DNA of 23,817 nt from Streptomyces rimosus subsp. rimosus. GTDB lineage: Bacteria > Actinomycetota > Actinomycetes > Streptomycetales > Streptomycetaceae. Location of the stretch: assembly GCF_000720725.1 (NCBI RefSeq), contig NZ_JOCQ01000125.1:1-23817 (forward strand), written 5' to 3'. The notes under the pieces were generated by a model. That model searched no databases and had not been told where the DNA came from. It worked only from the letters and a program-made list of their open reading frames with translations. A program made the position numbers and the translations under genes. Shown in pieces: positions 7,180 through 14,489 of the stretch. Position 1 is the stretch's first letter. The number at the start of each line of letters is the position of its first letter.

Positions 7180-8664
7180 TCAGTCGCAGCCGCAGCCCGC
7201 CGCCGGGGCCGGGCTCGGCGCCGGGGCGCCGATCGTCGGCAGGCCCAGCATGACGCCCGCCGGCTTGGCGGCCGGGGCGGCGTTGCGCTTCTCCCAGGCG
7301 TCGCCCGCGCGCGTACGGCGGACGGCCTTGGCGGGGCCCTCGGCGAGCAGGTGGTGCGGGGCGGCGTAGGTGATCTCGACGGTCACCATGTCGCCGGGGC
7401 GCACCGGCTCCTCGGGGCGGGTGAAGTGCACCAGGCGGTTGTCGGGCGCGCGGCCGGACAGGCGGCGGGTGGCGTCGTCCTTACGGCCCTCGCCCTCGGC
7501 GACCATCACCTCCAGGGTGCGGCCGACCTGCTTCTTGTTCTCCTCCCAGGAGATCTCCTCCTGGAGGGCGACCAGCCGCTCGTAGCGCGCCTGGACGACC
7601 TCCTTGGGGATCTGGCCGTCCATCTCGGCGGCCGGGGTGCCCGGGCGCTTGGAGTACTGGAAGGTGAAGGCCTGCGCGAAGCGGGACTCGCGGACCGTGT
7701 GCAGGGTCTGCTCGAAGTCCTCCTCGGTCTCGCCGGGGAAGCCGACGATGATGTCCGTGGAGATGGCGGCGTCCGGCATCGCGGCGCGCACCTTCTCGAT
7801 GATGCCGAGGAAGCGCTCCTGGCGGTACGAGCGGCGCATCGCCTTCAGGACGGTGTCCGAGCCGGACTGCAGCGGCATGTGCAGCTGCGGCATCACGTTG
7901 GGCGTCTCGGCCATGGCGGCGATCACGTCGTCGGTGAAGTCGCGGGGGTGCGGCGAGGTGAAGCGGACCCGCTCCAGGCCCTCGATCCTGCCGCAGGCGC
8001 GCAGCAGCTTGCTGAACGCCTCGCGGTCGCCGATGTCGGAGCCGTAGGCGTTCACGTTCTGGCCGAGCAGGGTGATCTCGGAGACGCCCTCGTCGACCAG
8101 TGCCTCGATCTCGGCGAGGATGTCGCCGGGGCGGCGGTCCTTCTCCTTGCCGCGCAGGGCGGGGACGATGCAGAAGGTGCAGGTGTTGTTGCAGCCGACC
8201 GAGATGGAGACCCACGCCGCGTAGGCGCTCTCGCGGCGGGTGGGCAGGGTGGAGGGGAACGCCTCCAGCGACTCGGCGATCTCGACCTGGGCCTCCTCCT
8301 GGACGCGGGCGCGCTCCAGGAGGACCGGCAGCTTGCCGATGTTGTGCGTCCCGAAGACCACGTCGACCCAGGGGGCCTTCTTGACGATGGTGTCGCGGTC
8401 CTTCTGGGCCAGGCAGCCGCCGACGGCGATCTGCATGCCCGGGCGCGCGGCCTTCTTGGGCGCGAGCTGGCCGAGGTTGCCGTAGAGCCGGTTGTCGGCG
8501 TTCTCCCGCACCGCACAGGTGTTGAAGACGACGACATCGGCCCCTTCGGCGTCCTTGGGCGCAGGGACGTATCCGGCGTCCTCCAGCAGGCCCGACAGCC
8601 GCTCGGAGTCGTGGACGTTCATCTGGCACCCGTAGGTGCGCACCTCGTATGTCTTCGCACTCAT
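7180..8664 (-). CDS. miaB: tRNA-2-methylthio-N6-dimethylallyladenosine synthase (radical SAM)
   Basis: 494 residues. It adds the methylthio group to C2 of i6A37 in tRNA, following MiaA. The N-terminal UPF0004 domain carries Cys13, Cys50 and Cys84, the ligands of the auxiliary 4Fe-4S cluster. The radical SAM motif GCNNTCTFC supplies Cys158, Cys162 and Cys165. A TRAM RNA-binding domain follows (about 420-465; GRTLEVMVAEG through VTVEITYAAPHHLLAE). About 40 more residues end in GCGCD, an unusual two-cysteine tail. The ATG at 8664 (MSAKTYEVRTYGCQMN) is chosen because family similarity begins there, although the frame stays open upstream. The gene diverges from the TAXI gene across a 77-base gap. 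Confidence 0.96.
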   Translation of the reverse strand: MSAKTYEVRTYGCQMNVHDSERLSGLLEDAGYVPAPKDAEGADVVVFNTCAVRENADNRLYGNLGQLAPKKAARPGMQIAVGGCLAQKDRDTIVKKAPWVDVVFGTHNIGKLPVLLERARVQEEAQVEIAESLEAFPSTLPTRRESAYAAWVSISVGCNNTCTFCIVPALRGKEKDRRPGDILAEIEALVDEGVSEITLLGQNVNAYGSDIGDREAFSKLLRACGRIEGLERVRFTSPHPRDFTDDVIAAMAETPNVMPQLHMPLQSGSDTVLKAMRRSYRQERFLGIIEKVRAAMPDAAISTDIIVGFPGETEEDFEQTLHTVRESRFAQAFTFQYSKRPGTPAAEMDGQIPKEVVQARYERLVALQEEISWEENKKQVGRTLEVMVAEGEGRKDDATRRLSGRAPDNRLVHFTRPEEPVRPGDMVTVEITYAAPHHLLAEGPAKAVRRTRAGDAWEKRNAAPAAKPAGVMLGLPTIGAPAPSPAPAAGCGCD

Positions 8665-8741
8665 CTCAATCGACCAGGGTACGTGTTCCCACCGGCACCT
8701 CGCCCCTCCCGTTCCCGGTACGGGACTGGCAGGATCCCGCC

Positions 8742-9740
8742 ATGGTTTCCGTACTCCCCCGCACCGGCGGCCGCCGGGTGCTGCTCGCGGCCGCTGCCGC
8801 GCTGGGCGCGCTCGGTCTGCTGCTGTGGTGGCTGCTGCCACTGGGCGGCCCGCCCACGCCGTCCGGGCAGGTGACGCTGACGACCGGTGTGCGGTCCGGG
8901 GTGTACGCGCGCTACGGCGAGCTGCTCAAGCAGGATCTGGGCCGGGACCTGCCGCGGGTCGACGTACGGCTGATGAACAGCGCGGGGTCGCTGGACAACC
9001 TGGACCAACTGGCGAACGGAAACGCCCAGTTCGCCATCGCCACCGCGGACGCGGTGGCCGAGCAGCAGCGCCTCGACCCGCGGGCGGGGGCCCGGCTGCG
9101 GGCCTGCGCGCGGCTGTACGACGACTACATGGCGTTGGTGGTCCCGGCCGGCTCCCCCGTCCGCTCGACCCGGGACCTCAGAGGGCTGCGGGTCGGCGTG
9201 GGCGGGGACGGCTCCGGCGTCCAGCTGGTCACCCGGCATCTGCTGAAGGCGGCCGGGCTGGATTTCGGCCATGACATCGAGGCGGTACGGGTGGGTATCG
9301 ACCGGATGCCGAAGCTGCTGGAGGAGAAGGAACTGGACGCCTTCTTCTGGTCGGGCGGGCTGCCGACCTCGGCCGTGCAGCAGGTGGCCCGGCGGATGCC
9401 GGTACGGCTCGTCCAGCTCGGCGACCTGATCCCGGCGCTGCACCGGCAGGGCGAGACGTCCCGCCACTACCGGGCGGCCGTGATGCCGGCCGACGCCTAT
9501 CCGCAGGTGCAGAACGGGCAGGCGATCAAGACGGTCGCGGTCGCGAATCTGCTGGTGACCACCGACCGCGAGGATCCGGTACGGGTCGAGGCGATCACCC
9601 GGACCGTCATAAGGAGCCGGGACCGGATCGGGACCGAGGTGCACGCCGCGCAGAAGGTGGATCTGCGGACCGCGGTGTTCACGGATCCGCTGCCGCTGCA
9701 CGAGGGGGCGCGGCGGTATTACGTGTCGGAGAAGCCGTGA
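8742..9740 (+). CDS. TAXI-family TRAP-type solute-binding protein, membrane-anchored
   Basis: 332 residues. A single hydrophobic segment (about 12-32, LLAAAAALGALGLLLWWLLP) follows an Arg-containing N-terminus and has no lipobox Cys and no clear cleavage site, so it looks like a membrane anchor. The rest matches the TAXI family: VTLTTGVRSGVYARYGELL, NSAGSLDNLDQLANGNAQFAI, LRGLRVGVGGDGSGVQL and FFWSGGLPT. Members bind small carboxylates such as glutamate or 2-oxoglutarate. No DctQ/DctM permease gene is in the window, so it may feed a distant permease or act as a sensor. The ATG at 8742 is preceded by AGGA; CAGGAT 6 bases upstream also resembles a -10 box. It shares a short promoter region with miaB. 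Confidence 0.88.
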   Translation: MVSVLPRTGGRRVLLAAAAALGALGLLLWWLLPLGGPPTPSGQVTLTTGVRSGVYARYGELLKQDLGRDLPRVDVRLMNSAGSLDNLDQLANGNAQFAIATADAVAEQQRLDPRAGARLRACARLYDDYMALVVPAGSPVRSTRDLRGLRVGVGGDGSGVQLVTRHLLKAAGLDFGHDIEAVRVGIDRMPKLLEEKELDAFFWSGGLPTSAVQQVARRMPVRLVQLGDLIPALHRQGETSRHYRAAVMPADAYPQVQNGQAIKTVAVANLLVTTDREDPVRVEAITRTVIRSRDRIGTEVHAAQKVDLRTAVFTDPLPLHEGARRYYVSEKP

Positions 9741-9745
9741 CCCGC

Positions 9746-9825
9746 GCGTGGGGCGCCGCGGAGAACCGGCGTGGGGCGCCGCGGAGAACCGGCGTGGGGC
9801 GCCGCGGAGAACCGGCGTGGGGCGC
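9746..9825. repeat. 23-bp tandem repeat, about 3.5 copies, between convergent genes
   Basis: Three identical 23-bp units start at 9746, 9769 and 9792, each beginning GCGTGGGGCGCCGCGG and ending AGAACCG, followed by a partial unit at 9815-9825. The array starts 6 bases after the TAXI stop and lies between convergent 3' ends. Each unit contains the palindromes GGCGCC and CCGCGG. A 23-bp unit shifts frame and so is not coding. Perfect identity suggests recent expansion. Confidence 0.92.
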
Positions 9826-9898
9826 GTACCGGTGCCGGAGAGGCCCGGGCCGGTGCCGGGCACGTACGGACGCCGGAGAGACCGCGGGAAGCCCGGCG

Positions 9899-9930
9899 CG
9901 GGGCGCGTACGGACAGCCGTGCGCGCCCCG
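9899..9930 (-). terminator. Helicase terminator hairpin
   Basis: Arms 9899-9912 (CGGGGCGCGTACGG) and 9917-9930 (CCGTGCGCGCCCCG) pair over 14 bp with one wobble and a 4-base loop. It begins 8 bases past the helicase stop on the minus strand and could also stop TAXI transcripts on plus. It has no U-tract. Confidence 0.72.
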
Positions 9931-9937
9931 GCGCGTG

Positions 9938-11395
9938 TCAGGCCTGCGGACGCGGGGTGCGCGGCCCCTTCGGGGCGCGCGAGGGGCGCCGGGCCGGACG
10001 GGCGCCGTTCGCCGCGCCCGCCCCGCTGCCCGCGGAGCCGCCGGAACCACCGGAGCCGCCGGAGCCGCCCCGACGCGGACGCCGCCGCCGGCCGCCCCCC
10101 GCGGGCTTGGGCCGGTCCTGCTGCCGGTCCTGCTGCGCGGGCACGTCGAGCACGACCGGCTGTCCGGACGGGGCCTGCGCGCCGGTGATGCGTATCAGCG
10201 CGCCGTCGCCCGGCCGGACCCGTGCCGTACCGGGGGTGATCTTCGCGCGCGCCATCAGCCGGTTCATGTCCCGGCGCTGGCCGGGCGTGACCAGGGTGAC
10301 GACGGTGCCGGACTCGCCGGCCCGCGCGGTGCGGCCGCCGCGGTGCAGGTAGTCCTTGGCCTCGGTCGGCGGGTCGACGTTGACCACGAGGTCGAGGCCG
10401 TCGATGTGGATGCCGCGGGCGGCGACGTTGGTGGCGATCAGCGCGGTGGCCCGGCCGGTGCGGAACTGCTCCAGGGTGCGGGTGCGCTGCGGCTGGGACT
10501 TGCCGCCGTGCAGCGCCGCGGCCCGTACGCCCTGGGCGAGCAGGTGCTTGGTGAGCCGGTCGGCGCCGCGCTTGGTGTCCACGAACATGATCACGCGGCC
10601 GTCGCGGGCGGCGATCTCGGTCGCGGTGGCCCGCTTGTCGGTGTCCTCCACGTACAGGACGTGGTGCTCCATGGTGGTGACCGTCGCGGCCGACGGGTCC
10701 ACGGAGTGGGTGACGGGGTCGGTCAGGAACCGGCGGACGAGCTTGTCGACATTGCGGTCCAGCGTCGCGGAGAACAGCATCCGCTGGCCGTCCGGGTCCA
10801 CCTTCTCCATCAGGCGGGTGACCTGCGGCAGGAAGCCCATGTCGGTCATCTGGTCGGCCTCGTCCAGGACCGTGACGGCGACCTGACCGAGGGTGCAGGC
10901 GCGGCGGTCCAGCAGGTCGGCGAGCCGGCCCGGGGTGGCGACCAGGATCTCGGCGCCCTTGCGCAGCGCGGCGATCTGGCGGTTGATCGAGGTGCCGCCG
11001 ACGACCGTGGTGGTGCGCAGGCCCACCGCCGCGGCGTACGGGGCGAGCGCGTCGGTGACCTGGGTGGCCAGCTCGCGGGTGGGCACGAGCACCAGCGCCA
11101 GCGGGCTCTTGCTCTCGGCGCGGCGCCCGGCCGTACGGCTGAGCATCGCCAGCCCGAAGGCCAGGGTCTTGCCGGAGCCGGTCCGGCCGCGGCCCAGGAC
11201 ATCCCGGCCCGCGAGGGTGGCGGGCAGCGTCGCGGCCTGGATGGGGAACGGCTCGGTGACGCCCTGCGCGCGCAGCTCGGTCTGGAGGGCCGGTGCCAGC
11301 GGCAGCTCGTCGAAGGAGACGGCGGGCGGCTGGGGTGACGTCTGCGCGGACGTCTTCGGTGCGGCGCTCTGTCGCGGTGCGGTCGCTCGGGTCAC
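9938..11395 (-). CDS. DEAD-box ATP-dependent RNA helicase
   Basis: 485 residues. All core motifs are readable in order: Q motif FPIQAATLP, motif I GRTGSGKT, Ia PTRELA, Ib TPGRL, II DEAD, III SAT, IV IMFVDTK, V ATNVAARGIHIDG and VI HRGGRTARAG. After the two RecA-like domains (to about residue 385) comes a ~75-residue basic tail rich in Gly, Arg and Ser, including a GGSGGSGGSGG run, typical of unstructured RNA-binding extensions. The protein should unwind or remodel structured RNA and may help ribosome assembly or mRNA turnover in the cold. The GTG at 11395 has AGAAGGG upstream. A cold-shock protein gene lies immediately upstream in the same direction, separated by a strong palindrome, so the two may be co-regulated. 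Confidence 0.95.
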   Translation of the reverse strand: MTRATAPRQSAAPKTSAQTSPQPPAVSFDELPLAPALQTELRAQGVTEPFPIQAATLPATLAGRDVLGRGRTGSGKTLAFGLAMLSRTAGRRAESKSPLALVLVPTRELATQVTDALAPYAAAVGLRTTTVVGGTSINRQIAALRKGAEILVATPGRLADLLDRRACTLGQVAVTVLDEADQMTDMGFLPQVTRLMEKVDPDGQRMLFSATLDRNVDKLVRRFLTDPVTHSVDPSAATVTTMEHHVLYVEDTDKRATATEIAARDGRVIMFVDTKRGADRLTKHLLAQGVRAAALHGGKSQPQRTRTLEQFRTGRATALIATNVAARGIHIDGLDLVVNVDPPTEAKDYLHRGGRTARAGESGTVVTLVTPGQRRDMNRLMARAKITPGTARVRPGDGALIRITGAQAPSGQPVVLDVPAQQDRQQDRPKPAGGGRRRRPRRGGSGGSGGSGGSAGSGAGAANGARPARRPSRAPKGPRTPRPQA

Positions 11396-11503
11396 TGAAA
11401 GCCCTTCTGTGGCGGGGAGATGCCGTGCGGTCTGCGGACCGCGGGTACGGGGGTGCGCCCGCGGGTCGTACGGCCGGGCGGCGCGTACGGACGCGTACGC
11501 ATA

Positions 11504-11541
11504 CGGACGGGGCCCGCACCGGCCGGTGCGGGCCCCGTCCG
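11504..11541 (-). terminator. 38-bp perfect palindrome after the cold-shock gene
   Basis: The left half 11504-11522 (CGGACGGGGCCCGCACCGG) is the exact reverse complement of 11523-11541. A transcript would fold into a very stable hairpin starting 12 bases after the cold-shock stop. A smaller inverted repeat, CTGACGC-GG-GCGTCAG at 11542-11557, abuts it and includes the stop codon. Together they probably end or attenuate cold-shock transcription before the helicase. Confidence 0.85.
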
Positions 11542-11553
11542 CTGACGCGGGCG

Positions 11554-11757
11554 TCAGGCGGGGATGATGTTCTCCGCCTGCGGGCCCTTGGGGCCCTGGG
11601 TCACGTCGAAGTTGACCTTCTGGCCTTCCAGGAGCTCACGGAAGCCCTGGGCCTGGATGTTCGAGTAGTGGGCGAAGACGTCGGGGCCGCCGCCGTCCTG
11701 CTCGATGAAGCCGAAGCCCTTTTCCGAGTTGAACCACTTCACGGTGCCGGTGGCCAT
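11554..11757 (-). CDS. CspA-family cold-shock protein
   Basis: 67 residues, the exact size of a single cold-shock domain. It opens MATGTVKWFNSEKGFGFIEQ. RNP1 is KGFGFIEQ and RNP2 is VFAHYS, and the chain closes GPKGPQAENIIPA. Such proteins bind single-stranded RNA and DNA and melt secondary structure in mRNA. An ideal AAGGAG lies 6 bases before the ATG at 11757. The upstream leader is long and structured, as in cold-shock genes that are regulated after transcription. The gene is followed by a 38-bp palindrome and then the DEAD-box helicase. The family and start are secure; whether it is cold-induced cannot be read from the sequence, since many actinobacterial copies are constitutive. Confidence 0.97.
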   Translation of the reverse strand: MATGTVKWFNSEKGFGFIEQDGGGPDVFAHYSNIQAQGFRELLEGQKVNFDVTQGPKGPQAENIIPA

Positions 11758-11890
11758 GTTTTTCTCCTTCTGGAGGCGCAAACCGGAGACCGCACTGCGC
11801 GGCCTCCCTGTCGCCGAGATGATCGCCACACACCGGAGTAAGGTCCGGAAAACAAGGAACGCCCGGGGCTTCAGCCACCGGGCGCGCACA
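11758..11890 (-). promoter_or_regulatory. Structured 5' leader of the cold-shock gene
   Basis: About 130 bases precede the ATG. Inverted repeats within it include CGCCCGG with CCGGGCG (11860-11866 and 11878-11884), CCGGA with TCCGG (11833-11848) and a GGAG-CCGC stem (11785-11807) close to the ribosome site. A long folded leader fits temperature-dependent translation or mRNA stability as known for cspA-type genes; its role here is inferred. Confidence 0.45.
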
Positions 11891-11897
11891 AAGTTCA

Positions 11898-11924
11898 TGG
11901 GTACCACAACTGCAACGCCGTCAA
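11898..11924 (-). promoter_or_regulatory. Candidate cold-shock gene promoter
   Basis: On the minus strand TTGACG (11919-11924) precedes TACCCA (11898-11903) by 15 bases. The -35 box is good but the spacing is slightly short and the -10 box poor. Transcription would start near 11890. Confidence 0.35.
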
Positions 11925-11983
11925 CGGTAACACACGTCCATTCCGGCGCCGGGTGGTGCGGGACGGTGCCCGCGCGCGGGCGG

Positions 11984-13393
11984 TCAGGGCGCGGTGCGCG
12001 GCATCTCCACGGTCACCCGCAGCCCGTGCGGCCGGTGGGGCGCGAAGGAGAGGGTGGCGCCCCCGGCGGCCAGCAGTGCGCGGGTGATCGACAGGCCCAG
12101 GCCGGAACCGGAGACGTTCTGGTGGCGTCCGCTGCGCCAGAAGCGGTCGCCGATGCGGGTCAGTTCGTCCTCGGTGAGGCCGGGCCCGTGGTCGCGGACG
12201 GTGATCCGTACGCGTTCGCCGTCCGGTGCCGCGCCGACGGTGACCCGCTCCCCGGCGGGCGTGAACTTCAGGGCGTTGTCGACCAGCGCGTCCAGGGCGC
12301 TGGAGAGGGCGACCGGGTCCGCCCAGCCCGTGACGGCCCGCTGCCCCTCGTAGGACAGCAGCACCCCCTTGTCGTCGGCCAGCGGGCGCCAGGAGTCGAC
12401 GCGTTCGGCGGCCAGCGCGGCGACGTCGGTGAGCTGGAGGTCGGCGGCGGCGTGTTCGGCGAGCGCCAGGTCCAGCAGGTCGTCCAGGACCCGGGCCAGG
12501 CGCTTGCCCTCCGTACGGACCGAGGCGATCTCCGCGTTGCCCTCGGGGAGTTCCAGGGCGAGCAGCTCGATGCGCAGCAGCAGCGCGGAGAGCGGGTTGC
12601 GCAGCTGGTGGGAGGCGTCGGCGACGAAGGCGCGCTGCTGCTCCAGCACGTCTTCGACGTTGTCGGCCATCTCGTTGAACGAACGGGCCAGGCGGCGCAG
12701 TTCCGGCGGCCCGGAGGCGGGGGCGACCCGGGAGTTCATCCGGCCGGTCGCGATGTCGTGGCTCGCCGCGTCCAGGATGCGCACCGGGCGCAGCACCCAG
12801 CCGGTGAGCCGGAAGGCGGCGGCCACCGCGACGAGCATGGCCAGGCACTCCCCGGCCACGATCAGCAGCCACCCGTGCAGGATGCGCGAGCGCATCTGCC
12901 CGGTGGGCGAGTCGGTGAAGACCACGGCCACCACGTCGCCGTCCCGGATGACGGGCGAGGCGACGGGGATGCGGCCGCCGTCGTCCCAGGGCAGGATCTG
13001 GCGGGGGTCGTGGCTGCGGCGGCCCGCCAGCGCCTCGCTGAAGGCCCGCGCGCCCTCCCCCTGCTCCGGTACGCGCCAGCCGGCGGGGGCCGCCGCCATG
13101 GGCGTCCCGTCGCGGAAGAAGACGCCCGCGCGGATGCCGTACAGGTCGTGGTAGCGCCGCAGCTCGGCGCCGAGGGTGGACTGCCGCTCGTCCTCGTCGG
13201 GGGTCTCGCGGCCGGTGCCGGGCCGGGCGGTGACGTACTGCGCCAGGGAGGCGAAGCGCGCCGCGTCGTCGATCCGGTCGACGACGACCCGCTGCTGTTC
13301 GACGGTGGCGGTGATGCCGGCGAGCGGGAAGCCGAGCGCGAGCAGTACGCCGGCCAGCAGGACGATCAGGAGCGGGAGGAGTCGGGTGCGCAC
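11984..13393 (-). CDS. gluK: Glutamate-sensing histidine kinase GluK
   Basis: 469 residues. TM1 (about 5-28) and TM2 (about 173-195) flank an extracytoplasmic sensor of ~140 residues. HAMP follows (about 197-250). The H-box FVADASHQLRNPLSALLLRI carries phospho-acceptor His262; the N-box DALVDNALKF has Asn373; the G1 box is DHGPGL (401-406), the F-box includes Phe418 and the G2 box is GSGLGLSI (429-436). It should autophosphorylate and pass phosphate to GluR. The GTG at 13393 lies 18 bases after the gluR stop without a strong ribosome site, suggesting translational coupling. In S. coelicolor the equivalent pair diverges from gluABCD, and GluK was reported to bind glutamate directly; the identical arrangement supports the name. 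A small GC palindrome (11968-11981) follows the stop and may be a weak terminator. Confidence 0.93.
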   Translation of the reverse strand: MRTRLLPLLIVLLAGVLLALGFPLAGITATVEQQRVVVDRIDDAARFASLAQYVTARPGTGRETPDEDERQSTLGAELRRYHDLYGIRAGVFFRDGTPMAAAPAGWRVPEQGEGARAFSEALAGRRSHDPRQILPWDDGGRIPVASPVIRDGDVVAVVFTDSPTGQMRSRILHGWLLIVAGECLAMLVAVAAAFRLTGWVLRPVRILDAASHDIATGRMNSRVAPASGPPELRRLARSFNEMADNVEDVLEQQRAFVADASHQLRNPLSALLLRIELLALELPEGNAEIASVRTEGKRLARVLDDLLDLALAEHAAADLQLTDVAALAAERVDSWRPLADDKGVLLSYEGQRAVTGWADPVALSSALDALVDNALKFTPAGERVTVGAAPDGERVRITVRDHGPGLTEDELTRIGDRFWRSGRHQNVSGSGLGLSITRALLAAGGATLSFAPHRPHGLRVTVEMPRTAP

Positions 13394-13411
13394 GGTGCGG
13401 TGCCGGGGCCG

Positions 13412-14152
13412 TCAGGAGGCCGGGCCGGCCGGTGACACGACGGCGGGCGGGGCCACGAGCCGGTAGCCGACCCCGCGCACCGTCTCGATCAGCGCGGGCA
13501 TGCCCAGCTTCGCGCGCAGCGAGGCGATGTGCACCTCCAGCGTCCGGCCGGTCCCCTCCCAGCTGGTGCGCCACACCTCGCTGATGATCTGCTCCCGCCG
13601 GAAGACCACGCCGGGCCGCTGAGCCAGCAGGGCGAGCAGGTCGAACTCCTTGCGGGTGAGCGGTACGGCGGCGCCGCCCACGGCCACCTGGCGGGTGGGC
13701 AGTTCGATGGTGACGGTGCCCAGCCGCAGCGCCTCGCGCGGCGCGGCCTCGTCGGCGGGCGGCTCGCCGCCGGCGGCGGGCGCGGAGGTGCGGCGCCGGC
13801 TGACGGCGTGGATACGGGCGAGGAGTTCGCCGGTGTCGTACGGCTTGACCACGTAGTCGTCCGCGCCGAGGTTCAGGCCGTGGATCCGCGAGCGTACGTC
13901 GGCCCGCGCGGTCACCATGATCACCGGGGTGGTGCCGAGCCGCCGGATCCGGCCACAGACCTCGAAGCCGTCCTGGTCGGGCAGGCCGAGGTCGAGCAGG
14001 ACCACCCCGAAGGGCTCCCGGCCGCCGGGGAGCAGGGCGTGCAGCGCCTCCTCGCCGCTGCGCGCATGGGTGACGTCGAAGCCGTGCCGGGCCAGCACGG
14101 CGGACAGGGCGGCCGCGACATGGTCGTCGTCCTCCACGAGCAGCAGCCGCAC
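13412..14152 (-). CDS. gluR: OmpR-family response regulator GluR
   Basis: 246 residues. The receiver domain (1-115) shows the acidic cluster E7-D8-D9, phospho-acceptor Asp54 (VVLLDLGLPDQDG), Thr81 in MVTARA and Lys103 in DYVVKPYD. After a ~25-residue Ala/Pro linker comes an OmpR-type winged helix (about 143-233) with LTRKEFDLLALL, EQIISEVW, RTLEVHIASLRAKLG and TVRGVGYRL. The GTG at 14152 is chosen over upstream starts because similarity begins at RLLLVEDD and GAGGAGGGG lies 4 bases upstream. The gene heads the gluR-gluK operon and is divergent from gluA. In S. coelicolor GluR activates gluABCD at high glutamate; the same role is expected here. Confidence 0.94.
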   Translation of the reverse strand: MRLLLVEDDDHVAAALSAVLARHGFDVTHARSGEEALHALLPGGREPFGVVLLDLGLPDQDGFEVCGRIRRLGTTPVIMVTARADVRSRIHGLNLGADDYVVKPYDTGELLARIHAVSRRRTSAPAAGGEPPADEAAPREALRLGTVTIELPTRQVAVGGAAVPLTRKEFDLLALLAQRPGVVFRREQIISEVWRTSWEGTGRTLEVHIASLRAKLGMPALIETVRGVGYRLVAPPAVVSPAGPAS

Positions 14153-14489
14153 CGGCCCCCTCCTCACGATGTCCGCCCTGCCGCGCATATCCGGACGCGC
14201 GGGTGCATAGGTGTACGCCCGCACGCGGGCGCGTACGAGGCCGGGCCGCCCGCCGGGCGGCCAAAAGGCATCTACGGCGATGGACGGTACGCACGTCAAG
14301 GGGGTATTCCCGGAGGGGCGGTTCCGTTATGCAGCCGGTACACCGGGCGCCGGGGCCGCGCGACCCGTTCACGCCGCGTGGTGCCCCGCGGCCGTATCGT
14401 TATGCTCAAATCCCGCTCAGATGTGATGACGCTGGTCGCGGGGCGTCATTAGGGTCCTCCCCAACCGAGGAGGACGGAGCTGTACGCCG
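14153..14489. promoter_or_regulatory. gluR-gluA divergent control region
   Basis: These 337 bases hold no gene. The octamer CGTTATGC occurs at 14325-14332 and again at 14398-14405. A perfect 9-bp inverted repeat, GGCCGCCCG-C-CGGGCGGCC, spans 14244-14262 on the gluR side, and an imperfect GTACGC...GCGTAC repeat lies at 14213-14236. On plus, TAGGGT at 14450-14455 is a good -10 candidate, with ATGACG at 14426-14431 as a possible -35 box 18 bases upstream. GluR should bind here; which element is its operator is not known from the sequence. Confidence 0.6.

Noticed and set aside
8661..11519. A 952-codon minus-strand frame spanning the helicase and the TAXI gene
   Set aside because: It is out of frame with the helicase motifs and consists of low-complexity Arg/Pro/Gly sequence.
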